Below, in pieces: positions 1-5,985 of a stretch of DNA of 17,250 bases; the stretch's first letter is position 1, and each line of letters opens with the position of its first letter. Under the pieces are notes generated by a model that saw only the letters and a program-made list of their open reading frames with translations, made no database searches and was not told where the DNA came from. The translations under genes were made by a program, and so were the position numbers. Origin of the DNA: Sanchytrium tribonematis (Eukaryota > Sanchytriomycota > Sanchytriomycetes > Sanchytriales > Sanchytriaceae); NCBI GenBank assembly GCA_018985235.1, contig JADGIG010000125.1:1-17250 (forward strand), given 5' to 3'.

Positions 1-356
1 TCTTGTTCAATCATGGAGGAATTCCAGAGGTCGAACATATAATGTCTCTGCTTTGTTTTGTCATCGCACTGAGTGGTGTTTTTGACTGCCAGAGTATTAG
101 CTTGCAATTCTACAGGAGCCTCGCCTTTTGCGTGGTCATACACATGCAATTTTGAACAATCTCCTGTGGTTGTATACGTTGCAGTACTGTAAACAAAACT
201 ATCACTTATTAAGGAATTGAGTTTGGTCGAGTTTGTTACAGTTGGAACGACAGTGTCGGAGCTTTTGTCATAGTTGATTGATAATACGCATGATCCTGCC
301 AGGCCAATCGATTTTTTTACTTGCTCAGCAAACGCAAAATATAAAAAGGTCAACAT
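1..356 (-). CDS. N-terminal part of a secreted orphan protein (runs off left edge)
   Basis: A reading frame on the minus strand opens at the ATG at 356-354 and stays open to the window edge (118 codons). An in-frame TAA lies 10 codons upstream, so this ATG is the first possible start. The protein begins MLTFLYFAFAEQ, a short hydrophobic stretch like a signal peptide. It continues as a Ser/Thr-rich segment with scattered cysteines and three N-glycosylation sequons (NST, NTT, NSS), as expected of a secreted or surface protein. I do not recognise a family. A TATA element lies 32 bases before the ATG (see 379-388) and matches that of the orphan gene at 9523. The C-terminus is outside the window, so a membrane anchor cannot be assessed. 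It lies 106 bases downstream of NDUFB8 on the same strand. Confidence 0.65.
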   Translation of the reverse strand, partial: MLTFLYFAFAEQVKKSIGLAGSCVLSINYDKSSDTVVPTVTNSTKLNSLISDSFVYSTATYTTTGDCSKLHVYDHAKGEAPVELQANTLAVKNTTQCDDKTKQRHYMFDLWNSSMIEQ

Positions 357-378
357 AGATTGGATTTGGAGAGGATGC

Positions 379-388
379 GGAATTTATA
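379..388 (-). promoter_or_regulatory. TATA element of the secreted orphan gene
   Basis: On the minus strand this reads TATAAATTCC, with its first T 32 bases before the ATG at 356. The identical ten bases lie 30 bases before the ATG of the other orphan with an N-terminal signal (9493-9502, plus). A bZIP-like site, TGACGTGA (396-403 on plus), lies just upstream. The role is inferred from position and the exact match. Confidence 0.5.
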
Positions 389-461
389 GCAAAAATGACG
401 TGACGAATGTTATGGACGTAGCTGGAAGATGTGACTGCAGCATTTCAACTTCAAAAAAAGG

Positions 462-467
462 TTTATT
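462..467 (-). terminator. poly(A) signal AATAAA of NDUFB8, overlapping its stop
   Basis: AATAAA on the minus strand contains the TAA stop codon at 465-463. Confidence 0.5.
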
Positions 468-1191
468 TGTCTTCTAATATACGCTTTGCATACTCGACGC
501 CATCAAGTTGAACATTATAAATCCCATCATACCCTTTTGCGTACATTTTGCTCATTACTGGATAGTCCATTCCATTAAAGCCTCTTATATATTTATGCTG
601 ATCAAATACCCAATAAATCAAACCTATGCTAAAGGCAGCTTTCAATAGTCCTTTTGCATAATCCCAGGTGCTTTTACCGGTGTTTTCCTTGTGGTACATC
701 GTGGGAGTAAATGAACCCAAAATATCGTCTTCCTCATGAAGAGGATCACCAATGTTTCTGCGGTCCCAAGGGTCATCGTAATTTCCATAAGGATCTTTAT
801 CAGTAACGTATTTAAATTCCCCGTTTCTCCAAATTGCGGGATGTTGTCCTTCTATTTTGCCCAAGTCGTAAGCACCAAATGGCAAAATACCGTCCGGGCG
901 GCCAGAGGCTTCTTTAGACCACTTTATTGGATTACCCCAGTCATTTTCTAGTAAATTATTATATCTAATTGCAGCATCGTCTGATGGTAGATTTTGGATA
1001 TCTTTGATCTCGTAATCAACAAGCTGAAAAGGGTCCGGGATGTCTTCATATTTTGTACTGCTGACTGGCTGATCAAATTGGGCATAAACATCAAGAGCAT
1101 GTGGATCGGGTTTGTAGTTTGTTGTCAAATTACCTGTCATAAATGTTGGAAGTTTCCCAAGTAAAATTTTGGAGTGGAGTTTGGAAAACAT
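463..1191 (-). CDS. NDUFB8: Complex I subunit NDUFB8 (ASHI), mitochondrial
   Basis: Accessory subunit of NADH:ubiquinone oxidoreductase in the membrane arm (inner mitochondrial membrane). The 242-residue protein has the fungal NDUFB8 core at about 133-165: DPYGNYDDPWDRRNIGDP followed by LHEEDDILGSFTP. A predicted single membrane helix follows at about 181-196. The N-terminus (MFSKLHSKILLGKL) is basic and amphipathic, like a mitochondrial presequence. The frame extends a little further upstream from a TTG; the ATG at 1191 is the first true ATG and is used as the start. Residues 25-130 form a longer N-terminal region than I would expect for fungal homologues. The subunit implies a working complex I, which excludes lineages that have lost it. 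Identification rests on the core motif and membrane helix. Confidence 0.8.
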   Translation of the reverse strand: MFSKLHSKILLGKLPTFMTGNLTTNYKPDPHALDVYAQFDQPVSSTKYEDIPDPFQLVDYEIKDIQNLPSDDAAIRYNNLLENDWGNPIKWSKEASGRPDGILPFGAYDLGKIEGQHPAIWRNGEFKYVTDKDPYGNYDDPWDRRNIGDPLHEEDDILGSFTPTMYHKENTGKSTWDYAKGLLKAAFSIGLIYWVFDQHKYIRGFNGMDYPVMSKMYAKGYDGIYNVQLDGVEYAKRILEDK

Positions 1192-1244
1192 TTGTATCAA
1201 AATTTGCTCCAGATTTTCCAGTACAAGAGATGCATTAAAGCAAT

Positions 1245-1258
1245 TTTATTTATTTATT
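1245..1258 (-). terminator. three overlapping AATAAA poly(A) signals of the Vma12-like gene
   Basis: The minus strand carries AATAAATAAATAAA, starting 19 bases after the stop codon at 1280-1278. It lies between this gene and NDUFB8. Confidence 0.5.
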
Positions 1259-1277
1259 AAAGCTTGAGTTGATAATT

Positions 1278-1706
1278 TTACTTGTTGGAAGTTTCGAGCT
1301 GCTGAATATGCCTAAAAAATAAGAATAGTTCTGCAAATAATACTAATAGGCAAAGCAACAAAGACGTAAGAACTTTGAAGGGAACATCCATAGTACCTGT
1401 AGCATACCATGAAGCTAAAAAAACGCTCGCAGCAGTAAATCCACAATTACCTATTCCAATAAACATTGGCTTGTCTTCCAAATAGTTATCCTCTGGCGGA
1501 GTCCGCAAATTTAAAAATTTCGATTTAGGATATTTCGGCTTGTCTGAATCTATTCTTGAAATAAAAGGGCTAATATCTTCAGCTATTTGCAGAACAAGTG
1601 AAATCGGGACACGATGTTCATACAGTTTTAATTCATTTAGCTCAGTTGTGTTTGCTAATTTGGATAGATTCTCAAGTTGCAATTCCGATAGATTGAAATA
1701 TAACAT
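1278..1706 (-). CDS. Vma12/TMEM199-like V-ATPase assembly factor (tentative)
   Basis: A 142-residue protein with two predicted C-terminal membrane helices (about 82-101 and 110-132), the topology of the ER protein Vma12/TMEM199 that helps assemble the V-ATPase membrane sector. The second helix ends LVLFAELFLFFRHIQ. This resembles the family's signature segment, a hydrophobic run followed by AEL, aromatic and hydrophobic residues, and Arg. The segment LYEHRVPISLVLQIAEDI (29-46) could correspond to the family's N-terminal helix. The middle (50-80) lacks a clear match to the usual charged central helix, and the protein is shorter than human TMEM199. It starts at the only well-placed ATG, 29 bases after the preceding small ORF. 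An unrelated two-helix membrane protein remains possible. Confidence 0.5.
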   Translation of the reverse strand: MLYFNLSELQLENLSKLANTTELNELKLYEHRVPISLVLQIAEDISPFISRIDSDKPKYPKSKFLNLRTPPEDNYLEDKPMFIGIGNCGFTAASVFLASWYATGTMDVPFKVLTSLLLCLLVLFAELFLFFRHIQQLETSNK

Positions 1707-1734
1707 TCAAAGAAATGAAATAAAGGAGAAATGA

Positions 1735-1740
1735 TTTATT
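1735..1740 (-). terminator. poly(A) signal AATAAA overlapping the stop of the 48-residue ORF
   Basis: AATAAA on the minus strand contains the TAA stop at 1738-1736. Cleavage 10-30 bases later would fall at the start of the Vma12-like gene. Confidence 0.4.
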
Positions 1741-1882
1741 TCTTGTTCTGATGATTCTTGATATATTCTTGCAACACTTCGTTTTCTAGGGCTGTAAAAG
1801 AGATAGTCGCATTTACGCGATCCTCCTTTGTTACCTGAGGATCTCTAAAAATTGCCATACTAACTTTGGTAGAAATATCCAT
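1736..1882 (-). CDS. 48-residue protein of unknown function
   Basis: A complete small frame, ATG at 1882-1880 and TAA at 1738-1736, fills the space between the Vma12-like gene and RRS1. The protein begins MDISTKVSMAIFRDPQ and ends LENEVLQEYIKNHQNKK. It is charged and soluble-looking, with a probable C-terminal helix (about 28-45). I recognise no family. Support for it being real: it fits the local gene spacing (29 bases to the next minus-strand start, 35 to the divergent RRS1 start). It also has AATAAA over its stop like its neighbours, and CTCCTT five bases before its ATG. It could instead be a chance frame or an exon of something larger, though I found no convincing splice sites joining it to the Vma12-like gene. 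Confidence 0.5.
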   Translation of the reverse strand: MDISTKVSMAIFRDPQVTKEDRVNATISFTALENEVLQEYIKNHQNKK

Positions 1883-1917
1883 TTATCAAGGAGTAAACAA
1901 CCGTTTGGGCAAAATCA
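1883..1917. promoter_or_regulatory. 35-base divergent intergenic region
   Basis: Only 35 bases separate the divergent ATGs of the 48-residue ORF (minus) and RRS1 (plus). On the minus strand the segment contains CTCCTTGATAA immediately before the ATG, close to the CCCTTGTTAG that precedes uL23m at its own divergent junction. No TATA box is visible. If the small ORF is real, the two genes must share a bidirectional promoter that overlaps coding sequence. Confidence 0.35.
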
Positions 1918-2592
1918 ATGAGTACAGAAGTAGAACGAGAAATTCCAATGGCGATTGATCTGGGAGCATTGACTGTTGTGGATACTCTAGAAGCTCAAAA
2001 AATGAATGAAGATAGGTTACGATCTCGAACTAGAGATAGTTGTCAATTGTTGATCAATCAATTATTTCAAGCAGACAGAACTACAGATGAAGATGGGATA
2101 TACGCACAACTTCCAAAAGTGGTAACAGTCTTGCCTCGTGAAAAGCCCCTGCCTAAACCAAGAACACTCACAACCTGGGAAAAATTTGCTAAAAAGAAAT
2201 GTATCATTAAGAAAAAAAATAGTGCTGTCGTTTTAGATGAAGAAACTAACGAATATAAACCGCGTTATGGCAGAAAGAGCAAAGCAAACGAGGTGCCATG
2301 GATTATCGAAGGAAAAATGAATGATGAGATTGATGCAGATCCTTATGCCGATAAGAAAAAAGCCAAAATAGAGCGAGTGGATAAAAATCAAAAGCAAAGA
2401 ACTCAAAATATTAAAAAATCGGAGAAAAAGCAGGAAATCCAGAAAATGATCGAGCAAACAGAAGGCAGCAGAGTTGTACCTAAAGGTGGTAAGAAGAGAA
2501 AGGCGCCTTTGGTTACTGGTGATAAAGATATGAATGAGAAAAACAAAATGAGAAAACTAATGAATGAAGTTATGTTTAAAAAAGATAAATAA
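1918..2592 (+). CDS. RRS1: Ribosome biogenesis regulatory protein RRS1
   Basis: Nucleolar factor for assembly of the large ribosomal subunit; in yeast Rrs1 works with Rpf2 to load the 5S RNP (uL5, uL18, 5S rRNA). The 224-residue protein is close in length to yeast Rrs1. It shows the family hallmark at about 72-96, LPREKPLPKPRTLTTWEKF then AKKKCI, followed by a conserved-looking segment VLDEETNEYKPRYGRK (about 105-120). The N-terminal third is helical, and the C-terminal third is highly basic (repeated KK and KRK), as in nucleolar proteins. The ATG at 1918 follows the divergent gap directly. KIF6 begins 19 bases after its stop. Confidence 0.9.
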   Translation: MSTEVEREIPMAIDLGALTVVDTLEAQKMNEDRLRSRTRDSCQLLINQLFQADRTTDEDGIYAQLPKVVTVLPREKPLPKPRTLTTWEKFAKKKCIIKKKNSAVVLDEETNEYKPRYGRKSKANEVPWIIEGKMNDEIDADPYADKKKAKIERVDKNQKQRTQNIKKSEKKQEIQKMIEQTEGSRVVPKGGKKRKAPLVTGDKDMNEKNKMRKLMNEVMFKKDK

Positions 2593-2593
2593 A
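2588..2593 (+). terminator. poly(A) signal AATAAA of RRS1, overlapping its stop
   Basis: AATAAA contains the stop TAA at 2590-2592. Cleavage at the usual 10-30 bases would fall at or just around the KIF6 ATG (2612), so the two transcripts must abut or overlap. Confidence 0.5.
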
Positions 2594-2611
2594 CATTTTC
2601 TAATTTCGGCC

Positions 2612-4459
2612 ATGTCAGATAATTCTATTCAAATTTATGCAAGAGTAAGGCCTTCTAGAAACCCTTTACCTGGTATTGAGATTGATGATGATAAGATTAA
2701 ATTGAAAGTGCCTAAGTCAGATCAAGGCTTAATTAATCATCAAAAGGAAAATTATAACTTTCAATTTAACTCCGTTTTTCAAGATAGATGCTCACAAGTA
2801 GAAGTTTTTGATAAAGTTGCATTGAAAATACTACTGCATGTGATGGAGGGATATCATGGTACAATATTTTGCTATGGTCAAACTGGAACTGGTAAAACAT
2901 ATACAATGACAGGTGGCAATGAAAATTATCAACAACGAGGTCTAATGCCAAGAGCGATTGAGTTTATATATAGCCATATTTTAAGACATTCGGAATACAA
3001 ATATGATGTTGGGTGTTCCTATTTAGAAATATATAACGAGAACGGCTATGATTTACTAGATGATGCTAGGGATGCTTCGAAATTAGAAGAATTGAAAAGG
3101 GTTAACATTTTGGAAGATGAGGCAGGAAATTTTCATCTGAAAAACCTCAGGATAATGCCAAGTAATTCTGAAGATGATGCAATGAATTTCCTGTATTTGG
3201 GAGACACCAACAAAATGATGGCAGAGACTCCTAGTAATCCTCAATCATCAAGAAGTCATTGCGTTTTCACTCTTCATGTTCAAAGATCTGAACCGGGAAG
3301 CTCAAAGATTACCAAAAGTTTACTACACCTAGTCGATTTGGCAGGTTCCGAACGAGTCTCAAGGACCGGCATTGACGGCAGGCTTTTGAAAGAGGCAAAG
3401 CACATAAACTTGAGTCTCCATTATTTAGAGCAGGTAATTATTTCATTACAGGATAAGGGTCGAAAGAAGCACGTTCCATACCGCAACTCAATGTTAACAT
3501 GCATATTGAGGGAAGCTTTGGGTGGCAATTGTAAAACTACTATGATTGCAACGTTTGCCAACGAGGAAGGCTGTTTAGAGGAAGGGATTTCTACTTTTAG
3601 ATTCGCTCAAAGGGTTGCTCTGGTTTCTAATAACGCGCATATCAATGAAGAGCTTGATCCAACTGCAATGATTCATTCTTTAAAAGTTGAAATTAAAAAT
3701 TTAAAATGCCAGTTGTCTATGTTGACAGAGGGACATGATTTTGGTGATCTTACAGATATAGATACGGAATATTTAGATGAGAAGGCTAAGAATTTTATTG
3801 AAAAAGAGATTTCAGCAACTGATCTCATTACTCCAAACTTAAAGAAACTAGAGTACTTATTTAATGTAATTAGAAACAAATTTACTGAAAAGCGGTCGGC
3901 TCCTAAGCGAGAAGATTCAGGAAAGTCAAATTTTTTTGAAATTAGTGAGATTAAAAGACTCAATAACATGCTTTTCCAAAGAGATCAAGAGATAAAGATT
4001 CTTCTCGATTCTCAGTCAAAAGCAAAACCGTTGCAAACGGTATCAAAACAAATGGAATCTTTTAAATCATTTGACACCAACAAGAAGGAGGAATATTTCG
4101 AAGAGTTTAAGAAACAATACGATCGACTTCAATGGATAGAAGATCTTAAAAAGAAATATAACTCAACGGTATTAAGCGCGCAGTCTGCAAATAAGAAACT
4201 TGCTTTGATTAAAAGCCAAATTCAAAAGGAGCAGAACCACTCAAGCCCAGAATGCATTGCTTTCATCCAAGAGTACAAAGCTATTTTTGATAGCATTAAA
4301 GAAAAAAAACGAATTTTGGACCACAACAAGCATCTTTTGGAGAAAAGCAAAAGTCAATTAAAAAACGATTTTGAGGCTTGGCTATTAAAAAAACAATCGA
4401 AGACATCAAACAGAAGTGAGTTTGAGCAACTTAAGCAATCTTTTACAGAGCAATTATAA
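2612..4459 (+). CDS. KIF6: Kinesin-9 family motor, KIF6 type
   Basis: Plus-end-directed microtubule motor of the kinesin-9B (KIF6) subfamily, which is associated with motile cilia and flagella. The 615-residue protein has its motor domain at the N-terminus (about 5-345): P-loop GQTGTGKT (89-96), switch I SSRSH (212-216) and switch II DLAGSE (242-247). KIF6-specific stretches include FHLKNL, LYLGDTNKM, EAKHINLSLHYLEQVI and FRFAQRVAL. A charged, coiled-coil-prone tail fills about 350-615 and is shorter than that of vertebrate KIF6. The frame is open upstream into RRS1, but the ATG at 2612 begins MSDNSIQIYARVRP, exactly where kinesin-9 motors start. ODAD4, another axonemal gene, follows 39 bases later. 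Its presence implies a flagellated stage. Confidence 0.93.
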   Translation: MSDNSIQIYARVRPSRNPLPGIEIDDDKIKLKVPKSDQGLINHQKENYNFQFNSVFQDRCSQVEVFDKVALKILLHVMEGYHGTIFCYGQTGTGKTYTMTGGNENYQQRGLMPRAIEFIYSHILRHSEYKYDVGCSYLEIYNENGYDLLDDARDASKLEELKRVNILEDEAGNFHLKNLRIMPSNSEDDAMNFLYLGDTNKMMAETPSNPQSSRSHCVFTLHVQRSEPGSSKITKSLLHLVDLAGSERVSRTGIDGRLLKEAKHINLSLHYLEQVIISLQDKGRKKHVPYRNSMLTCILREALGGNCKTTMIATFANEEGCLEEGISTFRFAQRVALVSNNAHINEELDPTAMIHSLKVEIKNLKCQLSMLTEGHDFGDLTDIDTEYLDEKAKNFIEKEISATDLITPNLKKLEYLFNVIRNKFTEKRSAPKREDSGKSNFFEISEIKRLNNMLFQRDQEIKILLDSQSKAKPLQTVSKQMESFKSFDTNKKEEYFEEFKKQYDRLQWIEDLKKKYNSTVLSAQSANKKLALIKSQIQKEQNHSSPECIAFIQEYKAIFDSIKEKKRILDHNKHLLEKSKSQLKNDFEAWLLKKQSKTSNRSEFEQLKQSFTEQL

Positions 4460-4467
4460 ACTTAATC

Positions 4468-4473
4468 AATAAA
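4468..4473 (+). terminator. poly(A) signal AATAAA of KIF6
   Basis: AATAAA begins eight bases after the KIF6 stop, inside the 39-base gap before ODAD4. Confidence 0.45.
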
Positions 4474-4498
4474 AAATTGAATAATATTTTAGGCCAAG

Positions 4499-5905
4499 AT
4501 GGATGATTCTCAAAAATCCGCACTTGTTGCTGAGGCAGACTATTTTTTTAAAAAGTCCGACTTGGAAAAAGCACTTGAGCTATATTCTAAAGTACTAACA
4601 CTAGATGCGGACAAACACAGTTTATTATATCGAGGTTATTGCTATTCCTCGAACGCAGACTATGATTTGGCATTAAAAGACGTGGAAACGCTTTTAAAGG
4701 TGGATTCAAACAATTTTAAAGGAATCTTACTAAAAGCCAGTATTCTTTTCGACATGGGAGAATTTGAAATGTCATTGATTCTCTACATCAAAGCCCTAAA
4801 TATGAAAGGGGGAGAAGAAGTGGATGCGGGTATATTTAAATGTAAAAATGCAATTTTGACATTATTTAATGATTCGGATGATTTTGGAGAAATGCAAGAT
4901 CTAGACAAACTCATAAAACGTCACATGCCGGATTTCGCGTCTGATTATTATTTTTTAAAATCAATTTCAGCCCAATTTGCAGAATCCAAAGATGTTCAAA
5001 TTTCTCAAATTGCTGAGGACGGTTTATGTTATTTGAAAAAACGACTAGAATTTTGGAAAAACTACAAGCATCACGATAAAGTTGATGGCAAGAAAATAAG
5101 GGCAAAAGTTTCGCAAGAACTAAAATCAATAAAAGAAAAAAGAAAATTGCCTAGCCTGCCAAGCAAAAAAAATCATAGTAAGAAAAGCGTGTCAAACAAG
5201 CAACCAAGTCTAGTACAAGAATCCACAAAGGATTTGTCGCCAGAGTTGCTTTCGCAAGAAGATTTATGTAGAAGAATTAGAAAAACGTTTGAAAATGAGG
5301 ATTTTAAATATGTTAAAATTTTATGCGAGGAGTATCTGAGAAGAGAGATTAAAATAGCCGGAAAACCTACGGCTCAGCAATATTGCGATGTTTTGCTGGA
5401 TTATTCGCATGCGCTTTTAGAATTGCAAGAGTCTCTTGAAATTTCAAAGGCAAAAGCATCACAAGTGAAAAATATAACTCAAGTATTTCAACTCAACTCT
5501 TACTATCCAAGATGCTTAAATATATTAGGGAAATGCTATGCCAAATCAGAAAAATTTGAAAAAGCTATTAAGCTGTGGGAAGAAAGAATGAAATTTGATA
5601 GTAGCCCAGTGGAAAAAGCATGGTTGTACCACGACTTGGGAAAGTGCTACCTGTCTCTTGGGAAAATTGACAAAAGCAAGGAATGTGGCCGATTGAGTTT
5701 GGAATTCAGCGACCAAATAGGTAGTAGATCATGGTCAGCTGCATCGAAAATTCTATTGGGACAATGCTTTGAAGCTGAGGGATATGTCTGGGATGCGATA
5801 TCTTACTTTGAAAAAGCGGTTAAATCGGCAAGAGCTTGCGGAGACAAGTCTCAACTGAACGGTCTAGAACAGCACCTGGTGCGTCTAAGAGCATCAATCA
5901 AATAA
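4499..5905 (+). CDS. ODAD4: Outer dynein arm docking complex TPR protein ODAD4 (TTC25)
   Basis: Axonemal protein needed to dock outer dynein arms on doublet microtubules. The 468-residue protein has the ODAD4 plan. Three TPR-like repeats lie at about 9-110 (for example EKALELYSKVLTLDADKHSL, and FKGILLKASILFDMGEFEMS). The family-typical segment YLKKRLEFWKNY lies at about 178-189. A charged linker with low complexity follows (about 200-250), then a second TPR block to the C-terminus (about 330-465). That block includes EKAIKLWEERMKFDSSPVEK and AWLYHDLGKCYLSLGK, matching the vertebrate LWEEK, EKTWLFHEIGRCYL pattern. The ATG is preceded by a purine-rich AAG. It is the second axonemal gene in a row, suggesting co-expression during zoospore formation, though only adjacency is seen. 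Confidence 0.88.
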   Translation: MDDSQKSALVAEADYFFKKSDLEKALELYSKVLTLDADKHSLLYRGYCYSSNADYDLALKDVETLLKVDSNNFKGILLKASILFDMGEFEMSLILYIKALNMKGGEEVDAGIFKCKNAILTLFNDSDDFGEMQDLDKLIKRHMPDFASDYYFLKSISAQFAESKDVQISQIAEDGLCYLKKRLEFWKNYKHHDKVDGKKIRAKVSQELKSIKEKRKLPSLPSKKNHSKKSVSNKQPSLVQESTKDLSPELLSQEDLCRRIRKTFENEDFKYVKILCEEYLRREIKIAGKPTAQQYCDVLLDYSHALLELQESLEISKAKASQVKNITQVFQLNSYYPRCLNILGKCYAKSEKFEKAIKLWEERMKFDSSPVEKAWLYHDLGKCYLSLGKIDKSKECGRLSLEFSDQIGSRSWSAASKILLGQCFEAEGYVWDAISYFEKAVKSARACGDKSQLNGLEQHLVRLRASIK

Positions 5906-5906
5906 A
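5901..5906 (+). terminator. poly(A) signal AATAAA of ODAD4, overlapping its stop
   Basis: AATAAA contains the TAA stop at 5903-5905. Confidence 0.5.
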
Positions 5907-5953
5907 TTTTATTTGTGAAACTTGTACAATATTTGTGACCGAAAATTTCCTTC

Positions 5954-5959
5954 ATGTGA
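5954..5959 (+). promoter_or_regulatory. possible start-stop uORF (ATG TGA) in the transporter leader
   Basis: An ATG directly followed by TGA lies 26 bases before the ATG of the SLC6-type gene. Such minimal uORFs can lower translation in other systems. It overlaps a GTGAGT that also resembles a 5' splice site. Whether it is in the mRNA is unknown. Confidence 0.2.
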
Positions 5960-5985
5960 GTACCCCTGGCAAGTCACTAATATCT

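Noticed and set aside
274-477. 67-residue plus-strand frame
   Set aside because: It is antisense to the secreted orphan and runs across that gene's promoter. It shows no protein-like features.
1245-1258. TTTA microsatellite
   Set aside because: Only three units long. It is better read as overlapping AATAAA signals at the 3' end of the Vma12-like gene.
2564-2611. Upstream extension of the KIF6 frame into RRS1
   Set aside because: It overlaps RRS1 coding sequence. Kinesin-9 proteins begin at the MSDNSIQIYARV position.
4470-4498. Trans-splice acceptor and operon at KIF6-ODAD4
   Set aside because: TTTTAG precedes ODAD4, but no common acceptor context or spliced leader is seen before the other closely spaced genes.
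5836-5985. Upstream extension of the transporter frame into ODAD4
   Set aside because: The 50 extra residues overlap the ODAD4 C-terminus and do not resemble an SLC6 N-terminus.
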